Shown here piece by piece: positions 17,122 through 24,142 of a stretch of 64,000 bases of DNA. The translations under genes and the position numbers were made by a program. How positions within the stretch are numbered: position 1 is the first letter of the stretch; every line of letters begins with the position of its first letter. The notes beneath the pieces were generated by a model that worked only from the letters and a program-made list of their open reading frames with translations, made no database searches and was not told the DNA's origin. This DNA comes from BOG-908 sp965199235 (GTDB lineage Bacteria; Pseudomonadota; Alphaproteobacteria; Acetobacterales; Acetobacteraceae), in NCBI GenBank assembly GCA_965199235.1, contig CBDAQU010000002.1, positions 496,001-560,000 on the forward strand, in the 5' to 3' direction.

Positions 17122-17482
17122 GCAGCCGCAGACGGCACAGGCGGTCGGCACGTGGACCCCGGACGGCGAGACCATCGCCCGCCCGGGCGAGACCGCGCTG
17201 CTCGACGCGATCGCCACGATCTACGACCCGGAAATCCCGGTCAACATCTACGAGCTCGGCCTGATCTACGCCGTCGAAATCAGCGATGCGGGCGCGGTCA
17301 AGGTGGAGATGACGCTGACGGCGCCCGGCTGCCCCAGCGCGCAGGAACTGCCCGTGCAGGTGCGCGACGCGATCCTGGGCGTTCCAGGCGTGACGGCGGC
17401 CGAAGTCGAAACGGTGTGGGACCCGCCCTGGGACCCGAGCCGCATGTCCGACGAAGCGCGCCTCGCGCTCAACATGTTCTAG
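17114..17482 (+). CDS. sufT: SUF-associated DUF59/MIP18-family protein (SufT-like)
   Basis: The 122-residue protein has the DUF59 core: TIYDPEIPVNIYELGLIYAVEI and the conserved Cys in LTAPGCPSAQELP. Proteins of this kind are encoded in SUF operons and help maturation of Fe-S proteins. Of three possible starts (17093, 17111, 17114), the ATG at 17114 fits best because GAGG at 17104-17107 is six bases before it; it overlaps the sufU stop. The TAG stop is the first three bases of a dispersed TAGAGC repeat, so the C-terminus may have been set by that repeat. Confidence 0.9.
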   Translation: MTEQPQTAQAVGTWTPDGETIARPGETALLDAIATIYDPEIPVNIYELGLIYAVEISDAGAVKVEMTLTAPGCPSAQELPVQVRDAILGVPGVTAAEVETVWDPPWDPSRMSDEARLALNMF

Positions 17483-17523
17483 AGCAATGTCACGCAGACT
17501 GGACAGTCGGAGTGACGAAACCG
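17480..17523 (+). repeat. TAGAGC repeat family 2, copy A
   Basis: The sequence TAGAGCAATGTCACGCAGAC opens the copy. An imperfect palindrome follows: GTCACgcaGACT pairs with AGTCggaGTGAC. Related copies are at 17983-18042 on the minus strand and 44448-44498 on the plus strand. Its first three bases are the stop codon of the SufT-like gene. Confidence 0.8.
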
Positions 17524-17535
17524 GATTTGCAAGCC

Positions 17536-17907
17536 ATGGACCAGAACCTCTCCGACGCGCCCGCCCGCCCACGCCGCGCCTTGCCGCCGCTGATGACGCT
17601 GTCGGACGCAGCCGCCGCCCGCCTGCGCGCCCTCTATGAGAACGGTGACGGAAGGCTGCTGCGCATCAGCGTCAACACCAAGGGCTGTTCGGGCCTGGCC
17701 TACGACATGTCCTGGGTCGCAGAGGCCGGCCCCGGCGACGAGGTGGTGCGCGACCACGATTTGACCGTGCTGGTGGACCGCCGTGCCAGCCTGTTTCTGA
17801 TCGGCACGGTGATGGATTACGAGCAGAAGGCGCTGAGCGCCGGTTTCACGTTCACCAACCCGAACGAGAAGGGGCGGTGCGGGTGCGGGGAAAGCTTTCA
17901 CGTGTGA
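17536..17907 (+). CDS. sufA: A-type Fe-S carrier (SufA/IscA family)
   Basis: This 123-residue HesB/IscA-family protein has the three conserved cysteines in NTKGCSGLAY and GRCGCGESF. Such carriers receive clusters from the SufBCD scaffold and hand them to target enzymes. The start ATG at 17536 begins MDQNLSDAPARPRRALPP, a longer N-terminal tail than usual. No good ribosome site is present, perhaps because a repeat copy sits between the SufT-like gene and this one. The gene is bracketed by inverted copies of that repeat. It closes the SUF operon, though the repeat may weaken coupling. Confidence 0.9.
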   Translation: MDQNLSDAPARPRRALPPLMTLSDAAAARLRALYENGDGRLLRISVNTKGCSGLAYDMSWVAEAGPGDEVVRDHDLTVLVDRRASLFLIGTVMDYEQKALSAGFTFTNPNEKGRCGCGESFHV

Positions 17908-17982
17908 CGTGACGCATTCGGATCTCACTACGATAGCAACCGCCAAGGTACGACGGTCATCAGCGCATGGTTCGTTCCGCCA

Positions 17983-18042
17983 CCCAGATTTGGCGAGCAA
18001 TTTCGTCACTCCGACTATCCCACTCTGCGTGACATTGCTCTA
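17983..18042 (-). repeat. TAGAGC repeat family 2, copy B
   Basis: Read on the minus strand, the copy begins TAGAGCAATGTCACGCAGAG and ends GACGAAATTGCTCGCC. AGCAAT at one end pairs with ATTGCT at the other, enclosing the GTCAC/GTGAC stem. Its first bases are the TAG stop of the GNAT gene. Confidence 0.8.
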
Positions 18043-18573
18043 ACCCGCTTCTGCCGCAGCAATCAGCCGCTCGATCGGCTCCCACCGGTACGCCACCTGC
18101 GGCAGCGTCACTCCCGCCAGGCGCGTGTGCCCCTCGGCCGCCGGCTGTCCGCCCAAATGCTGGTAGAACCAGCGGTTCGGGTTGTCGCGCAGCACCCACA
18201 CGAACAGCGAGGCGCAGCCGCGGACCAGAAGCTGGGACGCTGCCGCCCGCATCATGCTTCGCCCCACGCCCTGGTCCCGCCAGTCGTCCAGCACGTAGAG
18301 TGTTTCCACCTCCGCATCGCCCAAACCCCGCGTGCGCGGCGGGCCGGCGGTGGTGAAGCCCACAATGCGCGGGCTGCCGCCCTTGCTCGCGGCAACCATG
18401 ACCGTGGTGCCTGACGCGATGGCCGCGCGATAGCGCAGCGCCATGCGTGTGGGAGACAGTCGGGCCAGGTAGGTGTCGGGCAGGATGCCGGGATAGGTGC
18501 TGCGCCAGGCCGCCACGTGCACCGCGCCGATGGCGGTCGCGTCCGTCAGCTCGGCCCGCCGCACGACGATCAC
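18040..18573 (-). CDS. GNAT-family N-acetyltransferase
   Basis: This 177-residue GNAT has the acetyl-CoA binding signature VLDDWRDQGVGRSMMRAAASQL (motif A) and the C-terminal FYQHLGGQPAAE (motif B). The substrate cannot be told from the sequence. It starts at GTG 18573. The codons for its first residues MIVV are repeated in a 26-bp tandem array directly upstream, whose last short ORF stops at the TGA inside this GTGA. The stop TAG is shared with a dispersed repeat. It lies downstream of rsmB on the same strand and is probably translated by coupling through that array. Confidence 0.85.
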   Translation of the reverse strand: MIVVRRAELTDATAIGAVHVAAWRSTYPGILPDTYLARLSPTRMALRYRAAIASGTTVMVAASKGGSPRIVGFTTAGPPRTRGLGDAEVETLYVLDDWRDQGVGRSMMRAAASQLLVRGCASLFVWVLRDNPNRWFYQHLGGQPAAEGHTRLAGVTLPQVAYRWEPIERLIAAAEAG

Positions 18574-18716
18574 CGGGCGCGCCTCGGCACGACGATCATC
18601 GAGCGCGCCTCGGCACGACGATCATCGGGCGCGCCTCGGCACGACGATCATCGGGCGCGCCTCGGCAAAACTGTCATGGCGCGCACCCTGGCAGGACTAT
18701 CAAGCGGCGCGCCTCT
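18561..18716 (-). repeat. 26-bp tandem array at the rsmB-GNAT junction
   Basis: Six consecutive 26-base units run 18561-18586, 18587-18612, 18613-18638, 18639-18664, 18665-18690 and 18691-18716. The three units covering 18587-18664 are nearly identical; the first (GNAT start), the fifth and the sixth (rsmB end) have drifted. Each central unit, read on the minus strand, holds GAGG, eight bases, then ATGATCGTCGTG. The unit length equals a ten-codon ORF minus a four-base ATGA overlap. Confidence 0.9.
18570..18703 (-). other. chain of five overlapping nine-codon ORFs between rsmB and GNAT
   Basis: On the minus strand the tandem units read as ORFs at 18674-18703 (TTG start), 18648-18677, 18622-18651, 18596-18625 and 18570-18599. 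The last three encode MIVVPRRAR; the second encodes MTVLPRRAR. Every stop TGA overlaps the next start (ATGA, and GTGA at the GNAT start), and each start has GAGG- or AGGG-type sequence eight bases upstream. The first start overlaps the rsmB stop (TTGA). Translation of these peptides is not shown, but the arrangement would carry ribosomes from rsmB into the GNAT gene. Confidence 0.6.
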
Positions 18717-19998
18717 CCAGCACGGCGGCAAAGAAGCCGTCCGTGCCGTGGCGCGCCGGCGTCAGCACGAGATAGGGGTCGGCGCAGGGCACAGGCGCCG
18801 GCAGCGACCAGGTTTCAGAGACCGGCACCAGGGCGTAGCCGGGATGCCGGCCGCAAAAACCGTCGACCTGCGCCTCGTTCTCCGCGCGCAGCAACGAGCA
18901 GGTTGCGTAGACCAGCCGGCCGCCAGGTCGCACCAGGCGCTCGGCCGCGTCCAGGATGCGCGCCTGTTTGGGGATCAGCTCGGCAAGGTCGGTCTCGGTC
19001 AAGCGCAGTCGGCCATCGGGGTTGCGGCGCCATGTTCCCGTGCCGGTGCAGGGCGCGTCAACCAGCACCCGGTCAAAGCTTTGGGCGCGTCGCTTGGCCC
19101 ATTTGTCGCCGTCCACCGTCAGATGCCGCTCGACGTTGTGCACGCCGGCGCGTCGCAGGCGGCGCGTCGCACCTTCCAGCCGCGTCTCGCTCACGTCGCA
19201 GGCCACGATGTGGCCGCGGTTTTCCATCGTCGCCGCGATGGCCAGCGTCTTGCCGCCGGCGCCGGCGCACCAATCGGCCACCCGCATGCCAGGAGCGGCC
19301 CCCACCAAATGCGCCACCAACTGGCTGCCCTCGTCCTGGATTTCCACCGCGCCGGTCTGGAACGCGGCGCCGGAGGTGACCGCGCGACGATGCGCCACGC
19401 GCAGCCCCCAGGGGGAGTAGGGCGTCGGTTCGGCCTCGATCCCCTCTGCGAGCAGGGCGGCGCGTGCCTCGTCCATGGTGGTCTTGAGCAGGTTTATCCG
19501 CAGGTCGAGCGGGGCGGGTTCGCCCAGGGCCGCCATCTCGGTGAGCAGTTCGTCGCCGAAGCGGTCCTGGAGGGCCGCCAGGATCCAGTCTGGGATTTCC
19601 AGGCGCACCGAATCGGACATGCTTGGGTGGTCCAGCGTGCGGCCGGCGAGCGGGCGCAACACGTCGCGTTCGGCCCCGGCCAGCGGCGCAGGCGCGAACT
19701 GGCCGCCGGCAAACCCCTGCTCCACCCCCTCCATGGTCCAGCCGTCCAGCAGCAGGCTGGCGCCCACCAGCAGCCGTGCAGCCGGATGCGCGCCGGCCCG
19801 CGCCAGCCACCAGCCCAGCCGCCGTCGTGCCCGCAGCACGGTCCAAACACGGTCGGAGACGGCGCGCCGGTCGCCCGATCCGATGAAACGGCGGGCGCGA
19901 AAAAAATCGTTGGCGACGGCGTCGGCGGGCTTGCGGCCGGAGGAGTCGATTTGTTCGAGCAGGTCGATGGCGGCGGCCAGGCGGGCGGCGGGGGTCAT
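18700..19998 (-). CDS. RsmB/NOP-family rRNA (cytosine-5) methyltransferase
   Basis: The protein has about 432 residues: an N-terminal NusB-like helical domain, then a SAM-dependent methyltransferase. EIQDEGSQLVAHLVGAAPGMRVADWCAGAGGKTL is the SAM-binding region. The two catalytic cysteines are in DAPCTGTGTWRRNPD and YATCSLL. It probably methylates a cytosine in 16S rRNA. The start ATG 19998 (MTPAARLAAAIDLLEQ) is preferred to a longer ORF. Its end, GAGAGGCGCGCCGCTTGA, looks like the origin of the tandem units that follow. Confidence 0.88.
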   Translation of the reverse strand: MTPAARLAAAIDLLEQIDSSGRKPADAVANDFFRARRFIGSGDRRAVSDRVWTVLRARRRLGWWLARAGAHPAARLLVGASLLLDGWTMEGVEQGFAGGQFAPAPLAGAERDVLRPLAGRTLDHPSMSDSVRLEIPDWILAALQDRFGDELLTEMAALGEPAPLDLRINLLKTTMDEARAALLAEGIEAEPTPYSPWGLRVAHRRAVTSGAAFQTGAVEIQDEGSQLVAHLVGAAPGMRVADWCAGAGGKTLAIAATMENRGHIVACDVSETRLEGATRRLRRAGVHNVERHLTVDGDKWAKRRAQSFDRVLVDAPCTGTGTWRRNPDGRLRLTETDLAELIPKQARILDAAERLVRPGGRLVYATCSLLRAENEAQVDGFCGRHPGYALVPVSETWSLPAPVPCADPYLVLTPARHGTDGFFAAVLERRAA

Positions 19999-20056
19999 GC
20001 GCCAGCCTAGCACGTGGGGCCGGGGGTGCGCGCGTGGGTTGGGGGAACGGCAAGCG

Positions 20057-20085
20057 GTCCTTTTTGGAAAAGGACCAAAACTTTT
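20057..20085 (+). repeat. A/T hairpin and IS target, left part
   Basis: GGTCCTTTT and AAAAGGACC form a stem at about 20057-20076, followed by AAAACTTTT. The last eight bases, AAACTTTT (20078-20085), are the left copy of the target duplication of the IS1595-family element. A similar hairpin followed by CAAAAAC occurs at 31913-31940. Confidence 0.6.
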
Positions 20086-20135
20086 GGCAATTATATACCT
20101 CGCACCACAAGCTCAAAATGTGGTGTCGGGGCGGG

Positions 20136-20300
20136 TCAAGGCTCATCGGCCTTTGTCTGCTTCTCCGAGGCTTGATTGTCCGACGCGTGGCGAGGCGCTG
20201 GCTTAGCGGTCAGGAGTTTTCGCATCACATCATCAAAGGGGGTGGCCTCCTCTTCATGGTCGGATAGACCGGACACTGGCGGCTTACTGGGATTGGGCAA
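20136..20300 (-). CDS. 54-residue acidic/basic small protein of the IS1595 element
   Basis: This short gene starts at TTG 20300, with GGAGAG five bases upstream inside the end of the preceding gene, which it overlaps by 17 bases. The product begins MPNPSKPPVSGLSDHEEEAT, continues with a likely helix PFDDVMRKLLTAKPAPR and ends with a charged tail (EKQTKADEP). It has no signal peptide or membrane segment. I cannot name a family. The stop lies 50 bases from the left terminal repeat, so the four genes fill the element completely. The short helix with a disordered tail resembles a partner-binding peptide, but that is only an impression. Confidence 0.6.
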   Translation of the reverse strand: MPNPSKPPVSGLSDHEEEATPFDDVMRKLLTAKPAPRHASDNQASEKQTKADEP

Positions 20301-21051
20301 TCAGTCTCTCCATCGTGAGTGGAAACATTGAAAATGCAACTGGGGGCGCTCCAACAGACAGCAAAGCCAAATCTGCAGACTTCCAAGCTTGTTTATCGTC
20401 ATAAACAATAAATTGGTGCATTTTAGAAGATTTTGAAGCTTTAACGTCCATGTGAGAGACTACTGCTGAGTTAATAGAGGAAGCATCTGGAAGCACGGCA
20501 TCTAAAACAACTACTATGCTTTCACGAACGCGAAAAAGGTAATCAAACGTGTGTAGTTTATTTGATGCTCCAGGCAAGTGTGCCTTTCGCTGCAATGCAT
20601 CGCGAAAGTGCCTGTCTAATATTATGTCCAAATCACTGCGAAAGTCAAAAGGCACTTCTGGCTTGAAGTGTCTCAAAAGCGCATAAGATGCTTCTCTAGA
20701 AACTTCTGCTATTTCGGTAATTGCTCCGGTCACTTCTTCTGTTTCCACGTGCGCAAGATATAACCAACCTGCTTTAGAAACACTTACATCCGTGCCTCTT
20801 ACATGGTCGGTCAAAAAGCGCGGTCCAGCATGACCCAAGTATCCTGCTTCGGACAATGTTTTCGCTGCACCACCACCATCTGAGATGACAAACGAACGCT
20901 TTCCTCCTTCGACAAAAACTTGAACCATTGAATTTGACGGGTAGGTGTTAAGAGTAGGCACTACGAGGCTGTTACCATCCGCGTAGGGCGCGGTGAAATT
21001 TGCAATTTCACTAAGCAAACTGTCGTAGTTGGTCGTCAGAAAACGAGTCAT
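20284..21051 (-). CDS. 255-residue DUF1828-like accessory protein of the IS1595 element
   Basis: The protein has an N-terminal region resembling DUF1828 (PTLNTYPSNSMVQVFVEGGKRSFVISDGGGAAKTLSEAGY, residues about 32-72). A longer C-terminal part, like the DUF1829 half of such proteins, contains DYLFRVRESIVVVLDAVLP and a conserved-looking HMDVKASKSSKMHQFIVYDD. The family has no known function that I can state. It starts at ATG 21051, overlapping the previous gene by four bases. Its codon use is much poorer in G and C than the genes outside the element, so it was acquired with the element. There is no signal peptide or clear nuclease motif. Confidence 0.65.
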   Translation of the reverse strand: MTRFLTTNYDSLLSEIANFTAPYADGNSLVVPTLNTYPSNSMVQVFVEGGKRSFVISDGGGAAKTLSEAGYLGHAGPRFLTDHVRGTDVSVSKAGWLYLAHVETEEVTGAITEIAEVSREASYALLRHFKPEVPFDFRSDLDIILDRHFRDALQRKAHLPGASNKLHTFDYLFRVRESIVVVLDAVLPDASSINSAVVSHMDVKASKSSKMHQFIVYDDKQAWKSADLALLSVGAPPVAFSMFPLTMERLIAQSQ

Positions 21052-21599
21052 AGGATCGTGTCTCTTGTGGGTAACGCAGGAACATCCATTCCAAGGACCC
21101 GTATATTTGCCGTGTCACAAAAATGGCGAAAGTTACTCTCAAACGAGCGGATTGTTTCGGGAACAGGAACTGCAAACTCAAGTGTCGGCGGTCCTGATGC
21201 GAACGCACAAAGCATTCGGTTATCAGCCCAACGGTGAAAGTGTGGCCCAAATATCCAGCCCATGTCTATCTCCGGTGGTGTCGCCACACGTTTCACCTTG
21301 TGGTTACGATGCCTGTCATGTGTTGAAAAGTCAAGTCTAGCAATGGTAACTCCAAGTATTAGGTTAATATGAAATTCCACGGTTGTACTTCTTGGATAAG
21401 CGTCAACAGACAATTTTAATCCAGTTCCCACTCCGTCTAATTCGAGTAGTGCAAGCCAGCGCTGGCATCCCTCGTGAGGTCCCACCGTCCATCCTGGCAA
21501 GCCAGCAATGCGTTTGGTGGCCAGCATTAGCTTGTCTAATCTGTCGCGAAACGGCGAAGGTTTAGCGTCTCTCGCCGCACTCACACTACGCGACTGCAC
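21048..21599 (-). CDS. 183-residue accessory protein of the IS1595 element, unknown
   Basis: I do not recognise this protein. It is soluble, with CQRWLALLELDGVGTGLKLSVDAYPRSTTVEFHINLIL, HDRHRNHKVKR and WIFGPHFHRWADNRMLCAF as its most striking parts; the several His and Arg could be catalytic or nucleic-acid binding. The first possible start is GTG 21599, which lies 14 bases inside the transposase gene; GTG 21584 and ATG 21527 are alternatives. The stop overlaps the next gene (ATGA). Low GC and its place between transposase and DUF1828-like genes show that it is cargo of the element. Confidence 0.6.
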   Translation of the reverse strand: MQSRSVSAARDAKPSPFRDRLDKLMLATKRIAGLPGWTVGPHEGCQRWLALLELDGVGTGLKLSVDAYPRSTTVEFHINLILGVTIARLDFSTHDRHRNHKVKRVATPPEIDMGWIFGPHFHRWADNRMLCAFASGPPTLEFAVPVPETIRSFESNFRHFCDTANIRVLGMDVPALPTRDTIL

Positions 21600-22494
21600 C
21601 AGTCCGCCGATATGTGAGGCGCTTCCCCTCAGCCTGAATCAGCGCGATGTTCATGCGGCGTGTATCGTCGATCCCAAAGCGCACACGGTTGTTATAGCGG
21701 AAGTCATATTCAGCGAGGTAGCGGTGCAGATGGTCCTCGCCGCAATGCTGGTAGATGCCCTTAAAGCCGCGCTTGAAGATGGAGAAGAACCCTTCAACCG
21801 TGTTTGTGTGAGCCTCGCCGCGCACGTATTCATCCGCGCCATGGTTGACCGACTGGTGATCCGTAAACTCGCGACCGATGCCCATATAGAGGCGGCTTTC
21901 GTCCGTCATCAGCTTGCTCTCACGGCGGACGTTTTTGCGCACGATCGGGGCTACGGTGCCGATGGTGGCGCTTTCGACGTGGAAGCTGCGGGCCTCGCCG
22001 TTGCGCTCTACCAGCGTAACCACGGTGCGCTTGTGCCCATGGCCGCGACGGGCGACGGTGCCAGCCTTGCGGCCGATGTAGGTTTCGTCCGCTTCCACAA
22101 CCTGCCCAGCGCCCCCAATCGGGGCGAACGTCCCGGTGCGCATAGCTTCGCGGATGCGATGGGTAAGAAACCACGCCGTCTTGTAGGTCACGTCTAAGGT
22201 GCGCATAAGCTGGTGCGAGCTGATGCCCTTCTTGGAAGAGCAAAGCAGGTAAGCGGCCAGCAACCACTTATGGAGCGGAATGTGGCTGGCCTCGAACACG
22301 GTGCCAACTTTCACAGTAAAGTCCTTGCGGCACTCTTTGGAGGCGCAGCGATACTTGCCGGGGCGCTTCGTCGAGTACGCTTTGCCCACCTCACCGCAAT
22401 GCGCACACACGGCACCGGACGGCCAGCGAAGCGCCTCAAGGTAGGCGCGGGCGGCGTCTTCATCGTGAAAGTGTGGGGCAGAGAGCTTCGACAT
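21586..22494 (-). CDS. IS1595-family transposase
   Basis: The 302-residue transposase starts at ATG 22494. An N-terminal zinc ribbon has C30, C33, C50 and C55 (CAHCG, YRCASKEC). A DDE nuclease core follows with D136 in EADETYIGRK, D198 in LMTDESRLY and E234 in NTVEGFFSIFKRG, then NNR near 270. These are the marks of IS1595-family enzymes (ISXO2-like domain). The frame is intact. The stop codon overlaps the start of the first cargo gene, so transposase and cargo are likely one transcript. Confidence 0.95.
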   Translation of the reverse strand: MSKLSAPHFHDEDAARAYLEALRWPSGAVCAHCGEVGKAYSTKRPGKYRCASKECRKDFTVKVGTVFEASHIPLHKWLLAAYLLCSSKKGISSHQLMRTLDVTYKTAWFLTHRIREAMRTGTFAPIGGAGQVVEADETYIGRKAGTVARRGHGHKRTVVTLVERNGEARSFHVESATIGTVAPIVRKNVRRESKLMTDESRLYMGIGREFTDHQSVNHGADEYVRGEAHTNTVEGFFSIFKRGFKGIYQHCGEDHLHRYLAEYDFRYNNRVRFGIDDTRRMNIALIQAEGKRLTYRRTGAVA

Positions 22495-22562
22495 GGCGGC
22501 TGGCCTCGGTTGGTAGGCAAACCCTACCCCTTGGGCCTTGTGGCGTCAAGTATATAATAGCC

Positions 22563-22570
22563 AAACTTTT
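22563..22570 (+). repeat. right target-site duplication of the IS1595 element
   Basis: AAACTTTT here is identical to 20078-20085 and directly abuts the right terminal repeat. It lies about 40 bases beyond the guaB stop. Confidence 0.9.
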
Positions 22571-22606
22571 TGGTTATTGGGGGTCGTCTGGAAGATCGCG
22601 GGGTTT

Positions 22607-24106
22607 TTAGCTTTCTTGACGATAGTTTGGGGCTTCTCGGGTGATCGCCACGTCGTGCACATGGCTCTCGCGTAGTCCCGCCCCGGTGATGCGGCGGAAT
22701 TGCGTGTTGGTGCGCAGCTCGGCAATCGTTGCGGCGCCGGTGTAGCCCATGCCGGCGCGCAAGCCGCCAACCAACTGGTGCACCACGCCGCTCATCGGCC
22801 CCTTGTAGCCGACACGGCCCTCGACACCCTCCGGCACCAGCTTCAAGCTATCAGTGATCTCCTGCTGGAAATACCGGTCGGCGGAGCCGCGGGACATCGC
22901 CGCGATGCTGCCCATGCCGCGATAGGATTTGTAGGACCGGCCCTGGTACAGAAAAACCTCGCCGGGCGCCTCGTCGGTGCCGGCGAGAAGGCTGCCGATC
23001 ATCACGCTCTCCGCGCCGGCGCCGATCGCCTTGACGATGTCGCCGGAGGTGCGGATGCCGCCATCGGCGATGCTGGGCACGTCGCGCTCCCGGCAGGCGG
23101 CCGCCGTCTCCATCACGGCGGAGAACTGCGGCACGCCCACGCCCGCCACCACGCGCGTCGTGCAGATGCTGCCAGGGCCGATGCCGATCTTCACGCAGTC
23201 CGCCCCCGCATCGATCAGCGCCAGCGCCCCCTCGGGCGTCGCAACGTTGCCCGCCACCACCTGCACGGCGTTGGACAGACGCTTGATGCGGTCCACCTGG
23301 GCCAGAACGCCCTGGCTGTGGCCGTGCGCGGTATCGACCACGATCACGTCGACCCCAGCCGCAATCAGCGCCTCCGCGCGCGCCTGCCCGTCATCGCCGA
23401 CCCCGGTCGCTGCCGCCACGCGCAGACGGCCGAGCTCGTCCTTGTTGGCCAAGGGATGCGCCTGCGCCTTGTCCATGTCCTTGACCGTCACCAGGCCCAC
23501 GCAGCGGAACGCCTCGTCCACCACAAGCAGCTTTTCGATGCGGTGATGGTGCAGCAGCCAGCGCGCCTCGTCGGGTCCCGGATTGCCCGTCACCGTCACG
23601 AGTTTTTCGTGCGTCATCAGCTCGCGCACCGGGATGTTCGGGTCGGTGGCGAAGCGCACGTCGCGGTTGGTCAGGATGCCGACCAGACGGCCATCGGCCT
23701 CCACCACGGGAATGCCGCTGATGCGCCACTGCGCCATCAGCGCGCGCGCGTCCGCCAGCGTCTGCTCCGGCCGGATGGTGACCGGGTTGACCACCATGCC
23801 CGACTCGAATTTCTTTACCGAGCGGACCTGAGTCACCTGCTCATCCACCGTCAGGTTCTTGTGGACGACGCCGATCCCGCCCTGCTGCGCCATGGCGATC
23901 GCCATCGGCCCCTCGCTGACGGTGTCCATCGCTGCAGCGAGCAGCGGGATGTTGAGCGATATGCTGCGCGTCAGGCGGGTGCGGGTGTCGGTGCGGCCGG
24001 GCAGAACCTGGGAGTAGGCCGGCACCACCAGCACGTCGTCGAACGCCAGAGCCTCGGCGATGCGGTTTGCGGATTGGCCGGCAGGCTGGATGGTGTCGGG
24101 CGCCAT
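22607..24106 (-). CDS. guaB: inosine-5'-monophosphate dehydrogenase
   Basis: The enzyme converts IMP to XMP in guanine nucleotide synthesis. The 499-residue chain has the TIM-barrel start LAFDDVLVVPAYSQVLP and a CBS-domain pair near residues 95-210 (GMVVNPVTIRPEQTLADARALM, VRELMTHEKLVTV). The catalytic loop GPGSICTTR supplies the nucleophilic Cys, and the flap is MGSIAAMSRGSADRYF. The ATG at 24106 is preferred over TTG 24115. It lies downstream of scpB on the same strand, with 36 bases between. Confidence 0.96.
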   Translation of the reverse strand: MAPDTIQPAGQSANRIAEALAFDDVLVVPAYSQVLPGRTDTRTRLTRSISLNIPLLAAAMDTVSEGPMAIAMAQQGGIGVVHKNLTVDEQVTQVRSVKKFESGMVVNPVTIRPEQTLADARALMAQWRISGIPVVEADGRLVGILTNRDVRFATDPNIPVRELMTHEKLVTVTGNPGPDEARWLLHHHRIEKLLVVDEAFRCVGLVTVKDMDKAQAHPLANKDELGRLRVAAATGVGDDGQARAEALIAAGVDVIVVDTAHGHSQGVLAQVDRIKRLSNAVQVVAGNVATPEGALALIDAGADCVKIGIGPGSICTTRVVAGVGVPQFSAVMETAAACRERDVPSIADGGIRTSGDIVKAIGAGAESVMIGSLLAGTDEAPGEVFLYQGRSYKSYRGMGSIAAMSRGSADRYFQQEITDSLKLVPEGVEGRVGYKGPMSGVVHQLVGGLRAGMGYTGAATIAELRTNTQFRRITGAGLRESHVHDVAITREAPNYRQES

Positions 24107-24142
24107 GGCGCTCAATAGGCGCGCGCAACGCTCGTCGCAACG

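Larger units (their letters stand above)
20086..22562 (-). mobile_element. IS1595-family insertion element with three accessory genes
   Basis: The element is 2477 bases long. Its ends are inverted repeats: GGCAATTATATAC then CACCACAAG on the left (20086-20111) and, read on the minus strand, GGCTATTATATAC then CGCCACAAG on the right (22562 inward). It is flanked by identical 8-base direct repeats AAACTTTT (20078-20085 and 22563-22570), the size expected for this family. Inside, all on the minus strand, are an IS1595-type DDE transposase and three overlapping ORFs (183, 255 and 54 residues). Before insertion, the site was a hairpin region between guaB and rsmB. Intact ends and gene frames suggest recent insertion. 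Confidence 0.9.

Noticed and set aside
18561..18716. Tandem 26-bp repeats as a CRISPR array
   Set aside because: The units are directly adjacent with no unique spacers, and no cas genes are near.
18447..20010. Long plus-strand frames of about 300-500 codons opposite rsmB
   Set aside because: They are antisense shadows typical of GC-rich DNA; the minus strand has the methyltransferase motifs.
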